From: Henningerozyma blattae CBS 6284 | Lineage: Eukaryota; Ascomycota; Saccharomycetes; Saccharomycetales; Saccharomycetaceae | Length of the DNA stretch: 64,000 nt | Direction of reading: 5' to 3' | NCBI RefSeq assembly: GCF_000315915.1 | Contig: NC_020190.1 | Location: 248,001 to 312,000 of the forward strand | Part shown: piece after piece, positions 1-9,103 of the stretch | Position numbering within the stretch: position 1 is the first letter of the stretch | Layout: each line of letters begins with the position of its first letter | Program-made: the position numbers and the translations under genes | Notes under the pieces: generated by a model | Seen by the model: the letters and a program-made list of their open reading frames with translations, nothing else | What the model was told of the DNA's origin: nothing | The model's database searches: none

Positions 1-1216
1 CACAATTAAATATTGTCTTTTTCAAAAAATTAATGAAAAATTTTATTCTTGAGAGTTCTAATTTAGAAATATTTTTTGTATTTTTGATTTTTGTAAGGTT
101 ACATTGATTACTTAGAATTTTCATGAATAACCAATATTTATCCCGTACTATATGCTGTGATAAACCATTATCTATCCTGGTGATTTCATAACATGCAAAA
201 TCAAAAACATAATCATATGTCTCAAAACTTCCAATGTCATAAGCAATGAAATTTAGATTGCTTAAAATGTTAATTATTCTGAAAGATAAATTATTCAATG
301 AAGCTGAACTTGAAATTCTTTTTTGTATTAATCCCTTTAAAGTTAAAATTACAATCAATAAAATATTAAAATAATTTCTATCTAAATCATATTTCTTGGA
401 TCTTCCAGTTCCTATAGTTGTTTCTACTTCTTGGTTATAAAAATCATTCGAAAAGGTTTCAATTTTATGTTCTATTATGTCACAGGTCGATATAGAAGTA
501 AACTTAAACGATATTTGTATCATTCTTACAAGGATGTTAATATTTTTTTCGATACATTTTGCCAATTGTATATTTATTCTATTATTATACGGGAATATAT
601 AGTATTCAAATTGATTTATGATCGATTTTGATATTAAATCCCATGGTAAATGATGAAGCTTAGAAATGTCTTCATTTGTATTAATCATAGCAAGAAGAAA
701 TACGAGAATGTCTGCCTTCAAATTTGGTTCTGCGACAACCTTTGATAACATAGAATTCCACACAGGTAATAGTGTGTTGAATTTCCAAGTCTCATAAAAT
801 TTAATAACCTTCCCTGTTGAATCCAGGTATTGATTTCCTTGTAATTGTATGAACATTTCCTTAGTACTTAAAATCCCTGAACAAAATGCAATTTTTGATA
901 ATGACCATTTATTACAATTAAAGAAAATTTCATCCCAAATTTTGAAAAAATTATATAACGAAATAACTGGTTCTGAGATTTGTAACTTCCATGATATAAT
1001 ACCTTCACCTAGTTGATACATAACTAAATCCTGATCATATAAACCCCATATTGAAGAATTAAAAATAGCATTGCAAAATCTGCGGAGTTGCTCGAGTGAT
1101 CGAAGTCTTGGAGTATAATATATTATATTGTTAATGATAGTAGTGTCTACATCGTCAGGAATTGTTGATGAACTTTCCAAAAAATTAACAAGATAATTAA
1201 TATTCTGAGAATCCAT
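1..1216 (-). CDS. Unidentified protein, 3' end cut off by the window edge
   Basis: An open frame runs from an ATG at 1216 leftward to position 1 without a stop, giving at least 405 residues. It begins MDSQNINYLVNFLESS. The product is leucine- and isoleucine-rich with no signal peptide, no clear membrane segment and no motif I recognise; the repeated amphipathic pattern suggests an all-helical, repeat-type protein. It is divergent from DSC2 across a 653-bp gap. In S. cerevisiae the gene in this place is THP1, but the sequence does not look like Thp1 and is too long to be ending where Thp1 would. A faint resemblance of spacing to helical-repeat proteins such as Ctf3/CENP-I or Tel2 was noted but is not strong enough to name it. 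Coding status is well supported by length; identity is open. Confidence 0.8.
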   Translation of the reverse strand, partial: MDSQNINYLVNFLESSSTIPDDVDTTIINNIIYYTPRLRSLEQLRRFCNAIFNSSIWGLYDQDLVMYQLGEGIISWKLQISEPVISLYNFFKIWDEIFFNCNKWSLSKIAFCSGILSTKEMFIQLQGNQYLDSTGKVIKFYETWKFNTLLPVWNSMLSKVVAEPNLKADILVFLLAMINTNEDISKLHHLPWDLISKSIINQFEYYIFPYNNRINIQLAKCIEKNINILVRMIQISFKFTSISTCDIIEHKIETFSNDFYNQEVETTIGTGRSKKYDLDRNYFNILLIVILTLKGLIQKRISSSASLNNLSFRIINILSNLNFIAYDIGSFETYDYVFDFACYEITRIDNGLSQHIVRDKYWLFMKILSNQCNLTKIKNTKNISKLELSRIKFFINFLKKTIFNC

Positions 1217-1869
1217 TTAACCAATTTGAAAGTCAACTGTATTAGAATAAAAATATCTTGCTGTTTGATGTGTTTAACTTTGTCTATTTTTATTTTTATA
1301 AAATTAAGAATATAAAAAGAGGGATACTGTTTTTTCTTATAATAAAATTTAAGTAGAAAAAAAATTCAGAAAATTAGTAGATAAAATTTTAAAATGCAAT
1401 AATAAATAAAATATAAATAAATAGCAGAAATATAGGGACCATATTTATTTATATGAATATATTATTGAGTTGTGTTACTTATCATGTACAGTATGTAATT
1501 AAACGCTTCATTCTTGATGAGATATTGTTTGGTAGCGCCTTGCATATACTTGAAGAACCCCGGGGAGATACAGAGATTATCAATCATTAAATTAAATGAA
1601 AATGTTTGATGTAAATTGCCCTAAAATAAGAAGAAATTGAAACGAAAATGAAATTTAAAGTGCTGGAACGTATCTTTTTCAACACAATAACTATTCCTTA
1701 AGTAGCAAGATACTTATTGAATTAAAGAGGAAAAAAATAAGTATTAAAACTATACATTTTTGCTTATTAATAGCATTAAGTTTTGTCTAAGAATACCGAA
1801 ATAAAAAAAAATAAAATTATACAAGTATAATCAAATAATCAAGAACAGTAGTAAAAAACACAATCAGCA
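1217..1869. promoter_or_regulatory. Divergent intergenic region
   Basis: This gap lies between two divergently transcribed genes and must hold both promoters. It is AT-rich. The only striking short sequence is the GC palindrome CCCCGGGG at 1558-1565. I see no RNA gene. Confidence 0.5.
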
Positions 1870-2889
1870 ATGTCTATGGAAACACCCAATGGGTTGGTTA
1901 GTTTTCCAGTTACGAAACTGCTGATGATTGGATCTATCGTTCTACCTTTGGCAGCATCGGTAATGAATAGTAAATATTTATTTATTTTACATTATGAACC
2001 ATTTATATCACAATACGGACAGTATTGGAGAATGCTCACATTTCAATTGAGTGCAATCAACGAAAGTGATGTTATACTGATAGTATTGATCTGGTATCAC
2101 TTTAGGAATCTAGAACGATTAATGGGATCCTACAAATATATTTGTGTTATCGTACTAGCATTGATTTATACCACGGTCATATTAAGTTGTTCATTAATAA
2201 TCCTTAATATACTTACACCATGGATGTTTTGGAATAGATTAACCACAGGCCCATTACCAATACTTTTAAGCTTATTGCATTTTTATAAAGAATATACTCC
2301 ACGAATTTATGAATTTAACATATTATTAGCAAGACCTTGGTTCAAACATAGTAAGAATCATTTGAATAAGGAACAAATTGTTTGGAAATTGAATGATCAA
2401 TTCATATTAAATGCTTATATTCTTTTATTGCTGCTCAACCAAGGAATAATCGGGGTATCAATTGGGTTCACAAGTTGGATTTGTGGGATCTTGATCGATC
2501 AAGGGCTATTACCAGGTATAAATTCTTTTAGATTACCTTTCGTCAAATATTTATTGTTTCTCAATAGAAATACATCTACATTTGTCTCTGGTAACCTTCA
2601 TACCAACCAACGAGCACAACGTTTCAATGATGAGACTAATACCGTGTTACCAACATTAACATCATCCAGCACAAGAAATTCATTGGGCTTGAACAGATAT
2701 AATACCGATACTACAAATAACAATGCAAACAATAGTTTCATAAACAGCCCAGTACCTCAAGATGCTAATCATGTTTTTAGGATCGATGGTGGTTCTAGTA
2801 CAAATCTATTGGGTGATACTAACGAGACAATTAATGATGAACCACCTCGTCCTTTAGGTGTTCAATTTCTCGATACCTTCAGGAGATAA
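1870..2889 (+). CDS. DSC2: Dsc2-like rhomboid-family membrane subunit of the Dsc E3 ligase
   Basis: The 339-residue product matches the Dsc2 family (YOL073C, about 320 residues in S. cerevisiae). Dsc2 is a rhomboid-like pseudoprotease subunit of the Golgi/endosome Dsc ubiquitin ligase, which degrades orphan membrane proteins. Hydrophobic segments lie near residues 13-35, 70-120 and 165-215. The family-typical pattern FISQYGQYWRMLTFQL near residues 45-60 is present. A polar, Asn/Thr/Ser-rich tail follows from about residue 245. No catalytic Ser/His pair of an active rhomboid is evident, as expected for a pseudoprotease. The first ATG after the upstream stops is used. Neighbours agree with S. 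cerevisiae YOL073C-YOL075C order. Confidence 0.88.
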   Translation: MSMETPNGLVSFPVTKLLMIGSIVLPLAASVMNSKYLFILHYEPFISQYGQYWRMLTFQLSAINESDVILIVLIWYHFRNLERLMGSYKYICVIVLALIYTTVILSCSLIILNILTPWMFWNRLTTGPLPILLSLLHFYKEYTPRIYEFNILLARPWFKHSKNHLNKEQIVWKLNDQFILNAYILLLLLNQGIIGVSIGFTSWICGILIDQGLLPGINSFRLPFVKYLLFLNRNTSTFVSGNLHTNQRAQRFNDETNTVLPTLTSSSTRNSLGLNRYNTDTTNNNANNSFINSPVPQDANHVFRIDGGSSTNLLGDTNETINDEPPRPLGVQFLDTFRR

Positions 2890-4001
2890 TTTTGCTACAA
2901 TTTCCTTACCAAAATAGATAATACCCAATTAATTCGACTAGTCATTTCAATATATAACACAACATAATATAATATATAATGCAACTTTCTCACGAGACTA
3001 TTAACCTGCCACTATACAAGTAGTCAAATATACTTACATCAAAATTTGTTTTACAATTTTTGCTTTTTTTATTTTTCAATGAATTGTTTTGTATTGATTG
3101 TATTACATAGCAACGAATTGTATTTTTTTTTTCAGTCTAGCTGGAGAATGTTGAGGGAAGATTATTGAGGAAAGATAAAAGTGCCAAAATTGCCTTGAAA
3201 ATGGTCCTTAGTATAGGTTTTTCAAACTTGTCATAGATGGTACCAACATTTATGTCGAAAAAAAATACCTGTAAATACTCTCTTCTAAACGAGCAATTCT
3301 ATTAGGAAACTTCCTCAATATCTTTATTTCCTAATATGCCCGTATTTTCACTAATTGAAGAATAATTCCCGGTTTTGAAAAATATCAACTACGAGCCAAC
3401 AACGATCATAAATAAAAACACCTGAAAAATGCCTAGAATAAATAATAGATATACCTTACAGATAACCTAAGAGTTGGTTGTACTTAACCATGTTAAAGGT
3501 ATTCTACTAGATCTTTTATTATATTGTAAGAAAGAAATATCGCGTAGATAACTTTGGTAGCTAGCGAAAATTTTTAAATTAAGGTTAGATATTTCCAATG
3601 ATCAAAAAAACTAAGAAAAAATGTTAATATAAAAAGAAACAAAGTTGTGAAGTTAAAAGATAAAAAAAAGACTAGTTGAGCAGCAGGTATCAATAGGATA
3701 CATTATCTAAATACTGAAAGAATAATAAACTCCTTATATTTTATTATTAGCTAATTATTATTCAATCTTAAAAGTCTATATTGTTTATATTATTAGGTAT
3801 CATACATTAAAATACAGAATTAAGGTACTTTTAAGGTATTTGACTAGGCTCGACTTATTGTATCAGTAAGAAAAAAGCAAGAGAATTAATAACGAGAAAT
3901 AAGTACAGGTGAACTATAAACCATCGTAATACGGAAAAATTTCTTATTAAAATCAAGTTAAGCCGATAGCCTTGCAACAACTTAAGCTAATCTAACCAAA
4001 A
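2890..4001. promoter_or_regulatory. Intergenic region upstream of the ABC transporter gene
   Basis: About 1.1 kb of AT-rich DNA separates DSC2 from the ABC transporter gene, both on the plus strand. It should contain the DSC2 terminator and the transporter promoter. I found no tRNA, no snoRNA boxes in a sensible arrangement and no reading frame that looks real. Confidence 0.4.
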
Positions 4002-7000
4002 ATGACTGAATATATTGAAAACCAACTTTCCTTTAAACATCCTCCAAAAGTTCAACTACAAGTTCGAGATCTATCTATAGCAGCCTCGAAATCCAACAGA
4101 GTATTGCTAGATTATTTCTCTCTGGATCTCCCCAGTGGGTCTGTGATGGCCATTATGGGTGGTTCAGGGTCTGGTAAAACCACTCTATTAAATGTACTGG
4201 CTTCTAAAATTAGTGGTGGACTATCATACGAAGGTGATATTCATTATATATTAGAAAAAGATAATTCGAGTGAGGGAGAAACAGATGTGGAAGATGGAAA
4301 GTATAATAAATTAGATGCCTCGATGACCTATTTACCACAACAGGATGTCTTATTGCCAAGATTGACTTGCAGGGAAACATTGATGATTGCTGCTGATTTG
4401 AAGTTGCATTGTGATAAAAATGAGAAAACTATTATTGTTAACCAACTAATTGATGAATTGGGTTTAAAAGATTGTGCAGATACAATGGTTGGTGATAGTA
4501 CTCATCGTGGGTTATCTGGTGGTGAAAAACGAAGATTAAGTATTGGTACTCAAATGATTGCAAATCCTTCTATTATGTTCTTAGATGAACCTACAACAGG
4601 GTTAGATGCGTATTCTGCCTATTTGACAATTAAGACTTTGAAAAAACTGGCACAAAATGGGGGTAGAACTTTTATTATGTCAATTCATCAACCAAGATCA
4701 GATATTCTATTCTTGTTGGATTATTTATGTATTTTATCGAAAGGTAGAGTTGTATTCTGTGATCAGATGACTAATACAATTCCATACTTTGAAGCTCAAG
4801 GTTATACTGTCCCAAAAATGACAAATCCTGCAGATTATTTAATCGATATTTCAAGTGTGGATACAAGAAATGATGCCTCTGAAAAATCTACACAACTTAA
4901 AGTAGATAAATTAATAGATAATTGGAAAAATTTTTCAAATAAAAGTTTAACATACCCTCCAATAAGTATAGAAGATGAAATTAAAGTTCATAATATGTCT
5001 GCAAGTGTATCTTTTTGGAAGCAAGTCCTTATTCTTACAAAGAGAAATTATAAGCTCAATATTAGTGATTACGTTTCATTTGCAGGGACTTTTCTAGAGC
5101 CACTTTTAATTGGTACTGCCATGGGTTGGATTTATTATAAACCTGATAAATCATCAACTCGAGGTTTACGAACAATTGCAGGTTTCTGTTATTCTTGTCT
5201 AATGTTACAAAGTTATTTATATCTATTATTTGATACTTATCGTTTATGTGAATTAGATATTGCAATTTTTGATCGTGAAAGAGCAGAAGGTACCGTACAT
5301 CCTGTTGCGTTTATTTTTGCAAGAAAACTTTCACTATTTTTTACAGATGATATTATAATGAGTTTATTATTTTCCATTATTACTTATTTTATGGTTGGTT
5401 TTGATGCTAGTGCAGATTCGTTCTTTTTATATTTTGCTGTGGTATTTTTAACTCAAGTTTGCTGTTCTGGTCTTTCTATGTTTTCAGTGGCTGTTTCTCG
5501 CGATTTTTCTAAGGCTTCTTTAGTTGGTAATTTAAGTTTTACTCTATTATCATTAGCGAGTGGATTTTTTGTAAATTCAAAAGTTACACCAGTCTACGTT
5601 CGTTGGACAAAATATATCTCATTTTCATGGTATGGCTATGGTACGCTTTTGAATAATTTTTTTGTCGATAAATACTGCACAGACAGCAATGATCTAGAAA
5701 CTTGTACAGGGAATCAAATTATTGAACAATATGGATTCCCTAGATATTGGAAAAAAGTACCAATGTCAGTTTTAATGTGTTTTGCCATCGGCTATTTTCT
5801 TGCATCTATCATTATGTTATGCATTCATAAAGTTGATATCACTTTACAAAATGAAATTAAATCGAATAAAAAGAATAAAAAAGAGAATAAGATTGAAAAA
5901 CTTAATGTTGGCTTAAAAGAAGATTTTACTGATATAGAAGGAACTATAAAAGAGCAACCATTAATTACAGTTACTATAGAAGACATTGACCTGCAAGCGT
6001 CCTTTTTAAGAACATTGAAAAAGGGTACCAATAAAAAGTTGTTTTATAGAGAACAGAAAGAAATTTTACATTCCATTAATGCTGTATTCAAACCTAACAT
6101 GATTAACGCAATCATGGGTCCCTCTGGTTCAGGTAAGTCATCTTTGCTAAACCTTTTATCTGGTAGAACCAGATCTTCTTTATTTGCCAAATTCTCCACT
6201 ACTGGGTCGATTTTGTTTAATGATATTCCTGTTACTAATGAAATGTTTAAAAGTATATGTTCTTATGTAACGCAAGACGATGACCATTTATTATCATCCT
6301 TAACTGTAAAAGAAACTTTTAGATTCGCTGCAGATTTAAGATTGCATGAAATACCAGTTGAAGAAAGATATGAAAGAGTTGATGAATTGATAAGACAATT
6401 AGGCTTGAAACATTGTGAAAATACAATTATTGGTAACGAATTCGTTAAAGGTATCAGTGGTGGTGAAAAGAGAAGAGTCACTATGGGTGTTCAATTACTA
6501 AACGATCCTCCAATCATATTATTAGATGAACCTACATCAGGTTTAGATAGTTTCACTTCAGCAAATATCTTGGAAATTTTACAAAGATTATCAACAGTTT
6601 ATGGGAAAACTATTATTTTTACAATTCATCAGCCAAGGGCAGAACTTTTTGTCAAATTTGGAAATGTTCTTTTATTAGCAAAATCTGGGAAAACTGCATT
6701 TAATGGTTCACCTAATGAAATGATTCGCTTTTTTAGCAGTTTAGGCTATAATTGTCCAGAATTGACAAATGTTGCTGATTTTTTCTTGGATTTAATATCT
6801 ATTAATACTCAAAACGAGCAAAACGAACTTATTTCAAGACAAAGGGTAGAACACATCATTGATAGTTGGAACAATAGGCTAAGTGAAAAGGTGTCACCAA
6901 TAGTTGAAGTTAAGGAAGAGATATCCTTGAGCTCATTTCTATCTGAGTATGGAGACTCAGTTAGAAAGCCATGCAATCTAGGAACTGCTTACGCTGTAAA

Positions 7001-7817
7001 TTTGAGAAGGCAATGGACTACTACTTGGAGAAACTATGAATCCTTAAGTGCTAGAGTTGCACAAGTTCCTGGCATCGGGGTTATTTTTGCATTGTTTTGG
7101 TCTCCTATAAAACATAATTATACAAGTATTAATGACAGAATGGGGTTAGCGCAAGAATCTACAGCCTTATATTTCTGTGGCATGTTGGGGAACCTTGCCT
7201 GTTATCCACTGGAAAGGGATTATTTTTACGTTGATTATCATGATAATGTGTATGGTATAGCTCCATTTTTTCTCGCGTATATGACATTAGAACTACCATT
7301 GTCTGGGCTAGCTGCTATAATGTATACTGCTTTTACTGTAATGGTATGTGGCTTACCCAGAACTGCTGGTAATTTCTTTGCTACTGCTTATTGCTCTTTT
7401 GTAGTGGTTCTATGTGGTGAATCACTAGGTATTATGACTAACACTTTCTTCGAAAGACCAGGCTTTGTTGTTAATTGTATTTCTATTATCTTATCTATTG
7501 GTTGCCAAATGGCTGGTTTAATGTCTCTGAGCATGTCAAGGGTATTGAAAGGATTCAATTATTTAAATCCATTAGGGTATACATCTATGATTTTGATAAA
7601 TTTTGCATTTCCAAAGAGTTTAAAACTGACATGTGAGGATGGTGGCAAAAATCCAGATGGTACTTGTATATTTTCTAATGGACATGATGTTTTAGTCGCA
7701 TATAACATTGTTGTCAATACAAAGAACTATTTAGCTATTATTGTCTGCGTCGCTATTATTTATAGACTATTAGCATATTTCACATTAAAAGCAAAACTGG
7801 AATGGATCAAATGGTAA
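4002..7817 (+). CDS. Full-length ABCG-type ABC transporter (YOL075C ortholog)
   Basis: The 1271-residue product has the duplicated reverse layout of the White/ABCG family: nucleotide-binding domain, membrane domain, nucleotide-binding domain, membrane domain. The first ATP site has Walker A GGSGSGKTT near residue 53, signature LSGGEKRR near 172 and Walker B IMFLDEPTTGLD near 190. The second has GPSGSGKSS near 704, signature ISGGEKRR near 818 and IILLDEPTSGLD near 836. All catalytic motifs look intact in both halves. Membrane helices cluster around residues 355-615 and 1010-1265. Length and position next to DSC2 match S. cerevisiae YOL075C (1294 residues), a vacuolar-membrane ABC protein whose substrate is not settled. 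A pleiotropic drug resistance pump is unlikely because the PDR-specific asymmetric ATP sites are not seen. Confidence 0.93.
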   Translation: MTEYIENQLSFKHPPKVQLQVRDLSIAASKSNRVLLDYFSLDLPSGSVMAIMGGSGSGKTTLLNVLASKISGGLSYEGDIHYILEKDNSSEGETDVEDGKYNKLDASMTYLPQQDVLLPRLTCRETLMIAADLKLHCDKNEKTIIVNQLIDELGLKDCADTMVGDSTHRGLSGGEKRRLSIGTQMIANPSIMFLDEPTTGLDAYSAYLTIKTLKKLAQNGGRTFIMSIHQPRSDILFLLDYLCILSKGRVVFCDQMTNTIPYFEAQGYTVPKMTNPADYLIDISSVDTRNDASEKSTQLKVDKLIDNWKNFSNKSLTYPPISIEDEIKVHNMSASVSFWKQVLILTKRNYKLNISDYVSFAGTFLEPLLIGTAMGWIYYKPDKSSTRGLRTIAGFCYSCLMLQSYLYLLFDTYRLCELDIAIFDRERAEGTVHPVAFIFARKLSLFFTDDIIMSLLFSIITYFMVGFDASADSFFLYFAVVFLTQVCCSGLSMFSVAVSRDFSKASLVGNLSFTLLSLASGFFVNSKVTPVYVRWTKYISFSWYGYGTLLNNFFVDKYCTDSNDLETCTGNQIIEQYGFPRYWKKVPMSVLMCFAIGYFLASIIMLCIHKVDITLQNEIKSNKKNKKENKIEKLNVGLKEDFTDIEGTIKEQPLITVTIEDIDLQASFLRTLKKGTNKKLFYREQKEILHSINAVFKPNMINAIMGPSGSGKSSLLNLLSGRTRSSLFAKFSTTGSILFNDIPVTNEMFKSICSYVTQDDDHLLSSLTVKETFRFAADLRLHEIPVEERYERVDELIRQLGLKHCENTIIGNEFVKGISGGEKRRVTMGVQLLNDPPIILLDEPTSGLDSFTSANILEILQRLSTVYGKTIIFTIHQPRAELFVKFGNVLLLAKSGKTAFNGSPNEMIRFFSSLGYNCPELTNVADFFLDLISINTQNEQNELISRQRVEHIIDSWNNRLSEKVSPIVEVKEEISLSSFLSEYGDSVRKPCNLGTAYAVNLRRQWTTTWRNYESLSARVAQVPGIGVIFALFWSPIKHNYTSINDRMGLAQESTALYFCGMLGNLACYPLERDYFYVDYHDNVYGIAPFFLAYMTLELPLSGLAAIMYTAFTVMVCGLPRTAGNFFATAYCSFVVVLCGESLGIMTNTFFERPGFVVNCISIILSIGCQMAGLMSLSMSRVLKGFNYLNPLGYTSMILINFAFPKSLKLTCEDGGKNPDGTCIFSNGHDVLVAYNIVVNTKNYLAIIVCVAIIYRLLAYFTLKAKLEWIKW

Positions 7818-8373
7818 ATAACTATAAACGTCACTTGGACAAAAAAAAATTGTTTGAAGTAATATAACACCTTAAAGCTTTGTACCATAGTATTTTAAAC
7901 ATTAAAATAATGAGATAAAAAATAAAAATAAAAATAAAAAAAATATTTATTTATGACTCTCAGTTTAACAGATTTGAATTTCTTACTCACGCCCTCTATT
8001 TTATGCATTTTTAATTCTACACTTTATTGAATTTTCCATATTTTTTAATATATATGTGATATTTATATACTTTTTTTTAATATATTTGATATTTCTTAAT
8101 GTCTTTCTGTCATATATTCCTTACCTCGGATCTCCCGCGGCCGTATTACATTTATTCTTAATACAATAACTCCCCACAGATCCTGAAATTTTACATTGCG
8201 TAATTTATAAGGAACCTACAAATGAAATTTAAGTAATTAAATTAAATGAAACATTTAAAAATATTTAAAAACATTTACTAATATTAGCTTTTAAATAATT
8301 AGCTTTAAAACATTACCGTTTTACACTAGAGGTACTTGTAGAAGAAACTAAAAAGAAAATATATACTACAAAA
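7818..8373. promoter_or_regulatory. Intergenic region upstream of the YBR137W-like gene
   Basis: This 556-bp AT-rich gap holds the transporter 3' end and the promoter of the next gene. A GC island at 8126-8147 contains the palindrome CCGCGG at 8135-8140 flanked by further CGG and CCG triplets, which resembles a zinc-cluster factor target. No RNA gene is seen. Confidence 0.4.
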
Positions 8374-8916
8374 ATGCAATTAGACCAATCTTTATTGAAA
8401 CAATTAACCGATAGAAAGGTCCCCTTGGAAAGATTGGAAGCTTTGGAAAAAGAATGTGTCTTCGATAAATTTGATGCTGATGTAGCTTTTGAGATGGGAT
8501 CTTTCATTAGAAATGAAGCTAAAGAAATGTCTCCAAATAAGGCAATTGCCATTGATATTTCTTTGCCTAATGGACATTGTTTATTTCGTTCAGTAACACC
8601 AGGTGGTAGTAGTTTAGATAATGATTTCTGGATTAAAAGAAAGCAAACCACTGTCTTACGTTTTGGCCATTCTACCATGTTTATGGGCATTAAAAAAGGT
8701 AAATTGACTCCAGAAGAGAAATTTTTTGTCGATTCTAAGGAATATGCTTTTCATGGTGGTTCTATTCCGTTATTCATAGCTGGTTCTGCTTTCCCATTTG
8801 CTGTCTTAACGGTTAGTGGTTTGAAACAAGAAGAAGATCACTTATTTGCAACTACTGCTACTATTAAATTTGTCTCAAAACGTGCTGCCCAAAAAACTCA
8901 ACTAGATTTGGACTAA
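8374..8916 (+). CDS. YBR137W-like DUF336/HbpS-fold protein
   Basis: The 180-residue product agrees in length and sequence with S. cerevisiae YBR137W (179 residues), a cytosolic oligomeric protein of the HbpS/DUF336 family linked to the GET tail-anchored protein pathway. Recognisable stretches are the conserved core AIDISLPNGHCLFRSV near residues 58-73, the NDFWIKRKQTTVLRFG block near 83-98, and the C-terminal FAVLTVSGLKQEEDH. There are no membrane segments or signal peptide. It is convergent with MDM20 with only 187 bp between the stops. In S. cerevisiae this gene sits on chromosome II beside MEC1, so its presence among chromosome XV genes is evidence for interleaved retention after the genome duplication. 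Confidence 0.9.
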   Translation: MQLDQSLLKQLTDRKVPLERLEALEKECVFDKFDADVAFEMGSFIRNEAKEMSPNKAIAIDISLPNGHCLFRSVTPGGSSLDNDFWIKRKQTTVLRFGHSTMFMGIKKGKLTPEEKFFVDSKEYAFHGGSIPLFIAGSAFPFAVLTVSGLKQEEDHLFATTATIKFVSKRAAQKTQLDLD

Positions 8917-9103
8917 AACATTTATGTTTTATAGAATTAATGAAATTTTTTATTGATTTATGATTATACCCTTGATTTTTATTTGACTTTTATAGTACAA
9001 CTTTATCTAGAACCAAAATACTTAATAGGATATGTCATACTATTTTAAGTATTTAAAACATCTATTCAGATTTTTGTATATGTATATAGTCGATTCTCTA
9101 CAT

